A program made the position numbers and the translations under genes. Of a stretch of DNA of 64,000 nt, positions 16,789 through 25,494 are shown in pieces; position 1 is the first letter of the stretch, and the number at the start of each line of letters is the position of its first letter. Source of the DNA: an alpha proteobacterium SCGC AAA240-E13. GTDB lineage: Bacteria > Pseudomonadota > Alphaproteobacteria > Pelagibacterales > Pelagibacteraceae. The notes beneath the pieces were generated by a model. It searched no databases, was not told the origin of the DNA, and saw only the letters and a list, made by a program, of their open reading frames with translations. The stretch spans positions 14,460 through 78,459 of the forward strand of contig AZHR01000005.1 of the NCBI GenBank assembly GCA_000504625.1, read 5' to 3'.

Positions 16789-17941
16789 TATTTTTTACAG
16801 AGTGATATGCCCAGTCTATCCAGGGCAATAATATTTTCATATCATTATTTTGAACAGTTGCACCACCCCATAACCTCAAACTAGGAGGCGCTTTAGGATA
16901 ACCATTAATATCGTGGACCACACCTTCGTCATAAAGCTTTGTAACTATTTTCTTAATTAAATTCTTTTGCTCATCTTCAGAAAATTTATTAAACCATTCA
17001 TCTTTAATTTGAAGAGTAATGCTTGTAGAAGATCTTATGTTTTTATCTTCACACATGAACTTAATCCAATTACTGTTATTTACCCAGTCCTCAACTATTT
17101 TAAGATTTTCGTTTGAAATTTTTATTAAACTACCAGTTCCACCTGCAGATTCTACCCAGTTTAATGAATCCAGAACATCTTCTACACAAATCATCGAAGG
17201 AGTATTAATTGTACTCCCTTCAAAAATACCTTTAATTATTTTTTTTTTACTTGCTAAACGAAATAATTTTGGAATTGGCCATTGAGGCGTATATGTTTCT
17301 AATCTTTTTAATGCTCGGGGTGACAGTGCTAACATCCCATGGGCAGCCTCACCTCCAAGAACTTTTTGCCAAGACCAGGTAATTGCATCAAGTTTATTAA
17401 AATCCATGTCCATTGCAAATATACCTGAGGTTGCATCGCAAATTGTCAAACCTTCTCTATTATCCGGAATCCACTTTGCATTAGGAACGCGAACGCCAGA
17501 GGTTGTGCCATTCCATGTAAAAATTACATCGTTGTTAAAATTTACTTTATTTAAATCTGGAAGCTTACCGTAATCAGCTTCATGAGTATTTACATTTTTA
17601 ATTTTTAATTGTTCTAAAATATCAATGACCCAATCTTTTCCAAAATTTTCCCAAGCCAACACATCAACTCCTTTGTGACCTAATAGTGACCACATAGCCG
17701 CTTCTAAGGCCCCTGTGTTTGATCCAGCCATTATGGCTAAAGCATAAGAATCTGGCAATTTAAGAATTTGTTTTGATTTGACAATTGCTTCATTAAGCTT
17801 TTTTTTACATTCTTTTGACCTGTGCGATCGAGCAACTAGAGCATTTTTTAATACACTTATATTCCATCCGGGTCGTTTAGAGCAGGGTCCACTAGAAAAA
17901 TTTGGGTTTGAAGGTTTGGCTGATGGCTTGGTCAATGACAT
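16781..17941 (-). CDS. serC: Phosphoserine aminotransferase
   Basis: A 386-residue PLP enzyme of the alphaproteobacterial SerC type, which transfers an amino group from glutamate to 3-phosphohydroxypyruvate. NFSSGPCSKRPGW near the N-terminus is the typical opening. CDATSGIFAMD contains the aspartate that contacts the PLP ring nitrogen, and SWQKVLGGEAAHG carries the Schiff-base lysine. It lies in the order DUF1015-serC-serA, which is conserved in many alphaproteobacteria. Confidence 0.95.
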   Translation of the reverse strand: MSLTKPSAKPSNPNFSSGPCSKRPGWNISVLKNALVARSHRSKECKKKLNEAIVKSKQILKLPDSYALAIMAGSNTGALEAAMWSLLGHKGVDVLAWENFGKDWVIDILEQLKIKNVNTHEADYGKLPDLNKVNFNNDVIFTWNGTTSGVRVPNAKWIPDNREGLTICDATSGIFAMDMDFNKLDAITWSWQKVLGGEAAHGMLALSPRALKRLETYTPQWPIPKLFRLASKKKIIKGIFEGSTINTPSMICVEDVLDSLNWVESAGGTGSLIKISNENLKIVEDWVNNSNWIKFMCEDKNIRSSTSITLQIKDEWFNKFSEDEQKNLIKKIVTKLYDEGVVHDINGYPKAPPSLRLWGGATVQNNDMKILLPWIDWAYHSVKNNV

Positions 17942-17943
17942 AG

Positions 17944-19173
17944 TTATTCAAGTTCATAAGCCACCAGCCCATCCAACGGTTTTGGATCAAACCAGGTTGA
18001 TTTTGGTGGCATTGTTAATTTTTTATCTGCAAAATTTATAACATCTTCGATTTGTGTTGCAAACAAAGAAAAACCTACACTAGCATCGCCAGTATCAACT
18101 TTTCGTTCAATTGCTTCTAATCCATGAAAACCTGCAAGGAAATCTATCCTACTATCATATCTCGGATCTCCGATGCCCAAAATTGGTTCGAGCAAATAAT
18201 AATGTAAAATATTTATATCCAAATTAATAATATGAAATAAATTTTGCTCAGGTTCTTTTTTTACTTTTAAAGAATACCAACTTTTATCTAAATACATTCC
18301 AAATGATTTGGTTTCAATTGGCCTATATGGAGAATTTTTTTTTTGTACGAAAAATTTTTTTTTAACTTCTTTGATAAAATCTTTAGCAGAGTATCCGTAT
18401 AAATCTTTTATCAATCTATTGTAATCCAGTATACGCGCTTGGCTTTTTGGAAATATAGATACCATAAAATAATTATAGGGTTCTTTTCCAGTGTGGTTTG
18501 GATTTTGATGCTTTTTAAACTCCGACAATTTTGACAATGCTTCAATTCTATGATGACCGTCGGCAATATAGATTCGATTAATTTTATTAAATATCTCACT
18601 TATTTTTGATACCGTATTTTGATCGTCCACAACCCATAGTTCATGTTGACAATCATCTAACGCTTTAAAAGAATATTTGGGTTTATTAAGAATTTCTTTA
18701 TTTACTAGTTTGGTCATTTCATCGTTATCAGGATAAACTACATAAATTGAACCTATTTGAGTATTTAAATTAAGCATTTGATCAAATCTTTCCTGAGCTC
18801 TTTCAATATAAATTTCCTCATGCCCTCTAATGTGCAAGTTATCGTAAGCGGATAATTTTACTCTACCAATTATTCCTATTTGGCTATGATTTTTTAATGA
18901 AATTTTATAAATGTAAAAAGATTGAATATTATCTTTTACTAGTATTGAACTGCTTTTCATCAACTCAAATTGTTCTTTTGCTTTAATATATATTTTATTT
19001 TTTGAATCTAACTTTTGATAATCGGGATTAAAAATATTCAAATAACTCCATGGGTTATTTTTTTTATGACTTGAAATTATCTCTTCAGTTAAATGATCCG
19101 TGGTGGGGACAGCCACTGAAGAAGCTTTTTCTTCATTTGGCCTTAGACCCTTAAATGGATTTATAAAATGCAT
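17944..19173 (-). CDS. DUF1015 family protein
   Basis: A 409-residue cytosolic protein of the DUF1015 family. Recognisable blocks are INPFKGLRPNEEKAS at the start, NPWSYLNIFNPD (about 40), HEEIYIERAQERFDQML (about 115), YIADGHHRIEAL (about 200) and YDSRIDFLAGF (about 330). The histidine-rich ADGHHR block recalls the ParB/Srx-type nucleotide-binding fold. The biochemical function is not established. Its position directly upstream of serC-serA, two bases before serC, suggests a role in serine or one-carbon metabolism. Confidence 0.88.
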   Translation of the reverse strand: MHFINPFKGLRPNEEKASSVAVPTTDHLTEEIISSHKKNNPWSYLNIFNPDYQKLDSKNKIYIKAKEQFELMKSSSILVKDNIQSFYIYKISLKNHSQIGIIGRVKLSAYDNLHIRGHEEIYIERAQERFDQMLNLNTQIGSIYVVYPDNDEMTKLVNKEILNKPKYSFKALDDCQHELWVVDDQNTVSKISEIFNKINRIYIADGHHRIEALSKLSEFKKHQNPNHTGKEPYNYFMVSIFPKSQARILDYNRLIKDLYGYSAKDFIKEVKKKFFVQKKNSPYRPIETKSFGMYLDKSWYSLKVKKEPEQNLFHIINLDINILHYYLLEPILGIGDPRYDSRIDFLAGFHGLEAIERKVDTGDASVGFSLFATQIEDVINFADKKLTMPPKSTWFDPKPLDGLVAYELE

Positions 19174-19198
19174 AATGAACTTATAAAGAAAATATTTA

Positions 19199-20560
19199 CT
19201 ATGCTATTTTAGGTAAGCCTTCGAGAGCTTTGTTGACTGCAGCTTCATTATAAGTATCCTCTGCAAGTTTATTGTCAAAGTAATCACCGTAAGCTTGCAT
19301 ATCAAAATGACCGTGACCACATAGATTAAAAAGGATGGTTTTGGATTTGCCATTCTTTTTACATTCAAGAGCTTCGTCTATTGCGCCTTTAACCGCATGG
19401 GTTGCTTCAGGTGCTGGAATTATTCCTTCAACGTTCGCAAATTTCACACCAGCTTCAAAGCACTCTTTTTGTCCATAAGCTTTTGCTTCAATGGCTCCTA
19501 TTTCTTTTAAATGACTAACCATTGGGGCCATACCATGATATCTCAAACCTCCAGAATGTGTTGCAGGTGGCATAAATGATGAACCTAGAGTATGCATTTT
19601 AACTAAAGGTGTTAGATTTCCAGTGTCACCAAAATCGTAAGTATATTTTCCTTTTGTCAAAGAAGGACAAGATTTTGGTTCACACGCAATAACTCTTACT
19701 TCTTTTTTATCTCTAAATTTTTTTCCAAGGAACGGCAAAATTAAACCTGAAAAATTACTTCCTCCACCAGTGCAGCCTATTAAAATATCAGGATAATCAC
19801 CTGCCATTTCCATTTGCAGTAGAGCTTCATTGCCCACTATAGTTTGGTGCATCAAAACATGATTTAAAACACTTCCTAAGGAGTATTTAGTACTTTTGCC
19901 TTGTGCGGCCATTTCTACAGCTTCCGAAATAGCTATACCGAGACTACCGCTGTTATTTGGATCTTTTTTAAGTATTGCTTTTCCTGTATTTGTTTCGTTT
20001 GAAGGACTAGCTACACATCTTGCTCCGTATGTTTGCATTATCATTTTTCTATACGGTTTTTGATCAAAACTGACCCTTACCATATAAACATCTAATTCTA
20101 TTTTAAAAATAGAACAAGCAAAGGCAAGCGAACTACCCCATTGTCCGGCTCCAGTTTCGGTTGTGATCTTTTTTGTACCTTCTTCTTTATTGTAAAAAGC
20201 TTGAGCAACTGCTGTGTTTGGTTTGTGACTACCTGTTGGACTCACACCTTCATATTTATAATAAATTTTTGCAGGAGTATCTAAATGCTTTTCAAGTTTT
20301 TTTGCTCTATACAATGGTGATGGTCTCCATTGTTTATATATTTCCCTAACTGGTCCAGGAATTTCGATTTCTCTTTCTTGTGATACTTCTTGTCCTATTA
20401 ATGCCATAGGAAATAATGGTGCCAAATCATCAGGACCAATAGGTTTGTGCGTACCCGGGTGTAATGGTGGTGCTAATGGTTTTGGTAAATCAGCTGAAAT
20501 ATTATACCATGTCTTAGGTAGTTTACTTTCTTCCAACAAATATTTAATTGTATCAGACAT
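19199..20560 (-). CDS. trpB: Tryptophan synthase beta-like protein, TrpB2 type
   Basis: A 453-residue PLP enzyme of the TrpB2 group, longer than TrpB1 (about 400). The start MSDTIKYLLEESKLPKTWYN, the RPSPLYRAKKLE block (about 80), GSHKPNTA with the PLP lysine (about 112), TETGAGQWGSSLA (about 133) and the phosphate-binding GCTGGGSNF (about 262) are characteristic. TrpB2 enzymes condense indole and serine and may salvage indole or act without TrpA; no trpA is near. The GAGGGC ribosome-binding site supports the start. It follows the small genes of the ABC/Azl operon at a distance of 69 bases and precedes the serine genes, a possible substrate link. Confidence 0.92.
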   Translation of the reverse strand: MSDTIKYLLEESKLPKTWYNISADLPKPLAPPLHPGTHKPIGPDDLAPLFPMALIGQEVSQEREIEIPGPVREIYKQWRPSPLYRAKKLEKHLDTPAKIYYKYEGVSPTGSHKPNTAVAQAFYNKEEGTKKITTETGAGQWGSSLAFACSIFKIELDVYMVRVSFDQKPYRKMIMQTYGARCVASPSNETNTGKAILKKDPNNSGSLGIAISEAVEMAAQGKSTKYSLGSVLNHVLMHQTIVGNEALLQMEMAGDYPDILIGCTGGGSNFSGLILPFLGKKFRDKKEVRVIACEPKSCPSLTKGKYTYDFGDTGNLTPLVKMHTLGSSFMPPATHSGGLRYHGMAPMVSHLKEIGAIEAKAYGQKECFEAGVKFANVEGIIPAPEATHAVKGAIDEALECKKNGKSKTILFNLCGHGHFDMQAYGDYFDNKLAEDTYNEAAVNKALEGLPKIA

Positions 20561-20629
20561 TTATGCCCTCTAGTTTGACCACATTAATAAAAAAAATCAA
20601 GAACTTAATTTGCTTTGGATAATTAAAGT

Positions 20630-20773
20630 TCATTTATTATTACCTTTTTTATTTAGTAGTTCTATTATGGTATCTAGTTTCTTTTGAACAATCTTTATAT
20701 TTTTATAAGGAACAAAATAAACAAATAATCCCAATCCTATAAGAACTAATATCCAAATAGTTATTGTGTTCAT
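20630..20773 (-). CDS. Small single-pass membrane protein, 47 aa
   Basis: From ATG 20773 to TGA 20630 the frame encodes 47 residues. One strong hydrophobic helix (ITIWILVLIGLGLFVYFVP, about residues 4-22) is followed by a basic, amphipathic tail (NIKIVQKKLDTIIELLNKK). It is too short for usual gene finders. Its ATG overlaps (ATGA) the stop of the preceding small frame at 20770-20852, suggesting translational coupling in the AzlCD transcript. The tail looks able to form a coiled helix. Function unknown; it could be a regulatory subunit of the transporter. Confidence 0.6.
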   Translation of the reverse strand: MNTITIWILVLIGLGLFVYFVPYKNIKIVQKKLDTIIELLNKKGNNK

Positions 20774-20852
20774 TGTTTTAAAGTAGAATTAAAAAATTCT
20801 GAAATAAGTTTAGTGGCTTCTTTTGCTGCATCTTTATTATATGCTTTTTCAT
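20770..20852 (-). pseudogene. Possible 27-aa small ORF, frame-shifted at a T5 run
   Basis: The ATG at 20852 overlaps the azlD stop (ATGA) but runs into a different frame within two codons. One extra base in the T5 run at 20845-20849 would give MKKAYNKDAAKEATKLISEF and continue to LKQ, a plausible helical peptide ending at a TGA that overlaps the next small gene. As given, the sequence reads only a 24-residue unlikely peptide. It could be an assembly homopolymer error or a decayed gene. Confidence 0.35.
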
Positions 20853-21181
20853 AAATAATTACTCAATAATGTTAAAAGTATAGCTGATAATATTGTTGGA
20901 TAAACCAAATTTTTTTTATTTAATAAATATACAATAATACATATTATAACGACAAATAATCTAAGCCATAATTCTGCGTCTTGTAAAGCACCATATGGAA
21001 AAACAACTATTCTAGCAATCAGAGCGGCTAATATTGAGTACGCAATACAATTAAACCATTTAAAAAGTTTAGACGTTTCATCTATTTTTTCTGAACTCAC
21101 TACCCCAAAGAATCTTGATAAATAAGTTGCAAATGATGTAACCAAAATAACTAAAATGATGTTGCTAGACATTTCGTTCAT
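20849..21181 (-). CDS. azlD: AzlD-family transporter subunit
   Basis: A 110-residue protein with four hydrophobic helices and the early ATYLSRFFGV motif (about residues 18-27) characteristic of AzlD. AzlD works with AzlC as a branched-chain amino acid exporter. The start overlaps azlC by four bases and has TGGAGAA upstream. It is the last clear gene of the second ABC operon. Confidence 0.88.
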   Translation of the reverse strand: MNEMSSNIILVILVTSFATYLSRFFGVVSSEKIDETSKLFKWFNCIAYSILAALIARIVVFPYGALQDAELWLRLFVVIICIIVYLLNKKNLVYPTILSAILLTLLSNYL

Positions 21182-21876
21182 TTAAATTCTCCAATAAAAA
21201 AAGCTATGGTTCCAGCTAAAACTCCTCCATATAAAATGGACCACTCGGGAGATATGAAAAAAAATGCAGGACCTAGAACTGCACCCAAAATAATTGATAA
21301 ACTTATTTGCAAACTTTTCATCGCACCCACCATCATGCAAGTAAAATAAACTGGATTAACAATCGCTAAACCAATCATCATTTCTTTATTTAAATAATCT
21401 GATGCTAGGAAGCCTATGATGGTTGAAGCTATCGCTATTGACCACGTACCTGTACCAACTCCTATCCAAAAATCTATTCGGTGTTTTTTTTCTATCGACT
21501 GATAATTGCCTTTCATAATTAGCCAAGCTGAGACGGCTATAAAATGACAAGATAAGTAATATTTCCAACGTGGCTGACTTTTGTGTAACAAAAGTGGCAT
21601 TAAGGAAACGGTCATTGGATACAAACGTGCATTCACCAACCAAACCGCTAAGAATATATTTATTAAAGATGCTCCTACTATAAAAGATTCTGCCATTACC
21701 AATGATCCTGGTAGTGCATAGGTTAAAAAAGTTGAAAAAATACTCTGTTCAAGATTAAAGCCAATATTTTTTAAAAGAGCTCCAATAGCAACAAAGCTTG
21801 CACCTAAAGCTAATGCGGGGCTATCCATTCCCTTTACTGATTTAAAACCTTGAAAAAAATATTTTGAATTGATCAT
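21178..21876 (-). CDS. azlC: AzlC-family branched-chain amino acid permease
   Basis: A 232-residue membrane protein with about seven helices. The N-terminal ALALGASFVAIGALLK segment, the TYALPGSLVMAES block (about 50) and NARLYPMTVSLMPLL (about 80-95) match the AzlC pattern. The family exports branched-chain amino acids or analogues. It is directly fused in operon order to the Liv ATPases (one-base overlap of stop and start). Having importer and exporter in one operon is unusual and points to a metabolite that must also be expelled. Confidence 0.9.
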   Translation of the reverse strand: MINSKYFFQGFKSVKGMDSPALALGASFVAIGALLKNIGFNLEQSIFSTFLTYALPGSLVMAESFIVGASLINIFLAVWLVNARLYPMTVSLMPLLLHKSQPRWKYYLSCHFIAVSAWLIMKGNYQSIEKKHRIDFWIGVGTGTWSIAIASTIIGFLASDYLNKEMMIGLAIVNPVYFTCMMVGAMKSLQISLSIILGAVLGPAFFFISPEWSILYGGVLAGTIAFFIGEFK

Positions 21877-22664
21877 TAACCCCCAAGGAATAATCTTCCT
21901 ACATCAGGATTACTCAATAAATCATCGCCTTTTCCAGCAATCGTCGTTTGACCTGAAACTAATACGTAACCAATATCTGCAAATTCTAAACCTTTTTTTG
22001 CATTTTGTTCTACAAGAATAATTGTTTTTTTTTCATTGTTTTGCAGATCTCCCAAAATCTCAAAAACCATGTCTATATATTTGGGTTCTAAACCAATCGA
22101 TGGTTCATCAACCAATAAAACGCTTGGCTTCATAACTAAAGCTCTTGATATCTCAAGCAATCTTCGTTCACCACCGGATAAAACTTTTGCCTTTTGATTT
22201 CTTCGATTTCTCAACATTTCATACTTCTCTAAAATTTTCTCTGCTTCTTGGTAAGACTCTTCAGTTCTATCTTTAATATACCCTCCCATGAGTAAGTTCT
22301 CTTCAACCGTCATGTCAGGAAAAACCGAATTGTCTTGAAGTATATAAGCGATTCCAACTGATTTAAGTTTTTGAGCAGGAGTCATTTTTGTAATTTCTTT
22401 TCCTTCAATTTCTATTTTGCCTGAAAAAATATTTGTAAATCCATAAATAGAATGGAGGATTGTAGATTTTCCTGCACCGTTAGGTCCAATTAAACATAAT
22501 GATTGTGCTTTACTAACAAACAAATCAAAATTGTGAAGAATTTCCATTTTCCCGTAACCAGCCGAAAGTTGTTTAATTGTTAAATGGGTTTCAATTGATG
22601 AAAGTTTTTTTAGATCGCTTGAATCTGGTGCTTTACCTAAAACTGAATATTGATCTGAAGACAT
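21876..22664 (-). CDS. livF: ABC transporter ATP-binding protein, LivF type (second set)
   Basis: A 262-residue ATPase with Walker A GPNGAGKST (about 57-65), signature LSGGERRLLEISRAL (about 165-179) and Walker B VLLVDEPSIGLEP (about 185-197); it ends in RLFLGG as LivF proteins do. About 25 residues precede the domain, longer than the LivF at 6264. It lies two bases after livG and touches azlC. Confidence 0.95.
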   Translation of the reverse strand: MSSDQYSVLGKAPDSSDLKKLSSIETHLTIKQLSAGYGKMEILHNFDLFVSKAQSLCLIGPNGAGKSTILHSIYGFTNIFSGKIEIEGKEITKMTPAQKLKSVGIAYILQDNSVFPDMTVEENLLMGGYIKDRTEESYQEAEKILEKYEMLRNRRNQKAKVLSGGERRLLEISRALVMKPSVLLVDEPSIGLEPKYIDMVFEILGDLQNNEKKTIILVEQNAKKGLEFADIGYVLVSGQTTIAGKGDDLLSNPDVGRLFLGG

Positions 22665-22666
22665 GA

Positions 22667-23410
22667 TTATCGTGCTCCTAAATAAGCTTCAACAACCCGT
22701 TTATCATTTTTAATTTGTTCAGGTGAACCTTCAGCTAACAGTTCTCCGTGTGCTAAACAGAAAATTTTTTGAGCAAGATTCATAATTACCCTCATATTGT
22801 GTTCAATTACCAAAAGAGTAATTCCAAACTCTTTATTTACCTTAATCAACCTATCTATAATTCCATTGATCAAAGTTGGATTAATTCCAGCAGTTGGTTC
22901 GTCAAGTAAAAGCATTTTTGGCTCATTCATTAAAGCCATTGCCAATTCTAAAAGTTTTTGTTGTCCGAAAGACAGATCACCTGCTCTAAGCTTTCTTTTT
23001 TGATACAAACCCACAAATTCTAATAGTTTTTCAGCTTTTGTAGTTAGTTCTTCTGGAATTTTTGAGAAAACTGAAAATATTTTATCATCTTTAGGTTTAT
23101 TGCTGATTAACATATTTTGAACGCAGTTTAATTTTCCATAAATTCTTGTTTGTTGAAAAGTTCTCAATAATCCTAATTTTGCAACAACAGGTACTGACAA
23201 TTTAGAAAGTTCTTTTCCTTCAAATTTTATTGATCCTTTGTCAATGTGATGTGTTCCGACAATAGAATTGAATAAAGTTGTTTTTCCAGATCCATTAGGG
23301 CCAATTAATCCAACAATTGAACCTTGGTCTACATTTAGAGAGATGTTTTCGTTAGCTTTTACTCCACCAAAATATTTATAAACCTGATCAATCTCTAGTA
23401 TTGTACTCAT
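22667..23410 (-). CDS. livG: ABC transporter ATP-binding protein, LivG type (second set)
   Basis: A 247-residue ATPase with Walker A GPNGSGKTT (about 36-44), an altered signature LSFGQQKLLELA (about 143; F in place of the second G of LSGGQ, as in many Liv-type ATPases), Walker B MLLLDEPTAGINP and the H-loop in LVIEHNMRV. The start overlaps the livM stop by one base. Confidence 0.95.
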   Translation of the reverse strand: MSTILEIDQVYKYFGGVKANENISLNVDQGSIVGLIGPNGSGKTTLFNSIVGTHHIDKGSIKFEGKELSKLSVPVVAKLGLLRTFQQTRIYGKLNCVQNMLISNKPKDDKIFSVFSKIPEELTTKAEKLLEFVGLYQKRKLRAGDLSFGQQKLLELAMALMNEPKMLLLDEPTAGINPTLINGIIDRLIKVNKEFGITLLVIEHNMRVIMNLAQKIFCLAHGELLAEGSPEQIKNDKRVVEAYLGAR

Positions 23411-24465
23411 TATTTTAGTTCCACCTGTGCTTTTCTATCTACTTCATCAACAACTTCTCCAAATTTTTCTGGATATTTTTCTCTTAGCCAACCCATAATT
23501 CCTTCTGGGAAATAGATAACTATGACAACGATCAAAACTCCAAGAGCAACATACTGCCATCCTAAGAATAAAGTCCAAAAACCTTCCTTGAAAAGATGAA
23601 AAATAGTAGCTCCGACAATTGGTCCCCACAAAGTTCCCTTGCCTCCGAGAATGGCCATCAACACCATAAACACTCCATATGTTGATCCAGCAAAAGCAAT
23701 TTCAACAGGTTCAATATAACCAACCATGTTTCCCATTAAACCCCCAGCTATACCAACGAAGAAGGCTGAAACTATCCACCCAATGATTTTATACCTCATT
23801 GTTGGAATTCCCATGGCTTCAGCTTTATCTTCATTATCTCTTATGGCATTTAAAACTAACCCAAATCTTGTTTTGTAAGCCCACTGTAAGAAAACAAAAG
23901 TTGCTATCATTAAAACAAAACAAATGTAGTAGAAAAATTCCGATCTAAGTTCCGTATCACCAATTCCTTTTGGCCATGGTGGCGTAGTCATTCCTTGTCC
24001 AGCGCCAATAAGCTCAATACCCCCAGCTATTTCTCCAGCAGCGATAGCCAAACCTAATGTGCATATTGCAAAGTAATGTCCTCTTAATCCTAAAATTCCA
24101 TAACCAATCAACGCTGCAACAAGTGCTGGAACTATCCCAGCTAAAATCAAACCTACAAAAAAACCTTGAAAATATTGAGAAGGCTCATGTACAAAAGTTT
24201 TTTCTCCCCCACTTGCTGTCCATTCTGCAAGAGGAAAATATATTCCTATTTGAATGCTTGCACATAAATACATTCCAATACCAAAGAACAGAATGTTACC
24301 AAAAGTGTTATAACCCATCTGTCCTCCTTGAACATCCCAGGTCATCGCTAAAACAATAAGTATATACAGAAATGAAATTTGAAGTTTAAACGCAGGAAAT
24401 ATGAACGGCGCAACTAAACCTAAAACCAATAAACCACTATAGAGAATTAAATTGTTTTTTTTCAT
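23410..24465 (-). CDS. livM: ABC transporter permease, LivM type (second set)
   Basis: A 351-residue permease of normal LivM length. MTWDVQGGQMGYNTFGNILFFGIG (split: MTWDVQGGQMGYN, about 41, and FGNILFFGIGMY) and the coupling loop FGLVLNAIRDNEDKAEAMG (about 215-233) identify it. The periplasmic loop around residues 85-100 is longer than usual and acidic. It is transcribed after the 60-residue gene and pairs with the LivH at 25830, although four unrelated-looking genes separate the two permeases' sequences. Confidence 0.92.
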   Translation of the reverse strand: MKKNNLILYSGLLVLGLVAPFIFPAFKLQISFLYILIVLAMTWDVQGGQMGYNTFGNILFFGIGMYLCASIQIGIYFPLAEWTASGGEKTFVHEPSQYFQGFFVGLILAGIVPALVAALIGYGILGLRGHYFAICTLGLAIAAGEIAGGIELIGAGQGMTTPPWPKGIGDTELRSEFFYYICFVLMIATFVFLQWAYKTRFGLVLNAIRDNEDKAEAMGIPTMRYKIIGWIVSAFFVGIAGGLMGNMVGYIEPVEIAFAGSTYGVFMVLMAILGGKGTLWGPIVGATIFHLFKEGFWTLFLGWQYVALGVLIVVIVIYFPEGIMGWLREKYPEKFGEVVDEVDRKAQVELK

Positions 24466-24466
24466 T

Positions 24467-24649
24467 TTATTTTTCTTTATATAATTTCTTTATTTTTTTT
24501 CTAAATTCATCGTTGACCGTAAATGCACATCCGCTTTGAGTATGTAAACTCGTTCCAGTCTTGTGATATTCATTTAGATGATCAAGAAATTCCTTCAGAT
24601 CAACTTCAAGAAATTTTCTATTATCATCTTTTAAAATAGTTTTTTTCAT
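24467..24649 (-). CDS. Small hypothetical protein, 60 aa
   Basis: This short soluble protein starts MKKTILKDDNRKF and has an acidic middle and a lysine-rich C-terminus (KKIKKLYKEK). It contains one cysteine in SGCAFTVND. I do not recognise the family. It sits one base after the PhyH-type dioxygenase stop and one base before livM, so it is almost certainly expressed with them. Retention of such a small gene in a compact operon suggests a real function, perhaps with the dioxygenase. Confidence 0.7.
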   Translation of the reverse strand: MKKTILKDDNRKFLEVDLKEFLDHLNEYHKTGTSLHTQSGCAFTVNDEFRKKIKKLYKEK

Positions 24650-24650
24650 T

Positions 24651-25490
24651 TTAAATATTTCTCGGCCAAAGTTGTGGAAAGAAAGATCCGCCTAGTTTAT
24701 CACCACTTTTGTAACCAGCGTCTTGCATAGCTTTTCGGTATGTATAACTCGTCCAATCTCCCTCATAGTCAATTCTAGTATTCTCTTTTGCTAATCTTAA
24801 AGTATAACGGCTTAAGGTTTTTTTAGGTAAAGATTGATTAAGTGTGCCGTGTAGTGTTCTAATATCAAACATCACACAATCTCCTAATTCGCAATCCCAT
24901 TTTAAAAATTCATATTTATTTTTATTTGCTAAAATATTTGGAGGGTCTTCGTATTTTTTTCCATTAATAATAGATTCTTTTCCTTCCACTTTGTGACCAT
25001 CGGTAAAACGAACTCTTAAAAAAATTTTATTCCATAAATGGGAACTTTTAACCCAAGCAACTCCTTCGTCTTTACTGGTAGGTTCCAATGGCAACCAAAG
25101 AATACATATGGTTCCATCAACATCAAAGTAGGATATGTCATGGTGAAATGGTGTTGATGATTTGGCACCTGCTTCTCTTAAAAACCAATTATCCATTAAT
25201 AGATTTATCTTTTTAGCTAACATCAATTCTGAAGCTATTTGAGAAACAGGAGAATTGAATACAAAATCTTTAAACTCGGATACTCGATCCCAAGTCCAAT
25301 AATCTTCTAAATAAGCTGGAATATTTTTTTGTGTTGTATGAGATTTAAATCTAGGACTTGGAGATTTTATATCTTTTTTAATTCCTGTTTTTAGTTTTTC
25401 AATCCAGCTAATATCAAACTTTTTTCTAAGAACAATAGCTCCATCGGTTTTGAATTTTTCAACTTCTTTTGTTGTTAGTAAATTTTTCAT
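24651..25490 (-). CDS. Phytanoyl-CoA dioxygenase (PhyH) family protein
   Basis: A 279-residue Fe(II)/2-oxoglutarate-dependent oxygenase. The iron triad is His116 and Asp118 (FHHDISYFD) with His214 (RTLHGTLNQ); Arg228 in SRYTLRL is the likely 2-oxoglutarate anchor. Members hydroxylate phytanoyl-CoA, ectoine, proline and other small molecules. Here the gene lies inside an ABC transporter operon between an SMR protein and LivM, so it probably acts on the imported compound. The substrate is not predictable from sequence alone. Confidence 0.88.
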   Translation of the reverse strand: MKNLLTTKEVEKFKTDGAIVLRKKFDISWIEKLKTGIKKDIKSPSPRFKSHTTQKNIPAYLEDYWTWDRVSEFKDFVFNSPVSQIASELMLAKKINLLMDNWFLREAGAKSSTPFHHDISYFDVDGTICILWLPLEPTSKDEGVAWVKSSHLWNKIFLRVRFTDGHKVEGKESIINGKKYEDPPNILANKNKYEFLKWDCELGDCVMFDIRTLHGTLNQSLPKKTLSRYTLRLAKENTRIDYEGDWTSYTYRKAMQDAGYKSGDKLGGSFFPQLWPRNI

Positions 25491-25494
25491 TTTT

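Noticed and set aside
16781..20560. trpB2 beside serC/serA considered as a dedicated tryptophan operon
   Set aside because: No trpA or other trp genes are present, and DUF1015-serC-serA is a known conserved set; adjacency alone does not show a shared pathway.
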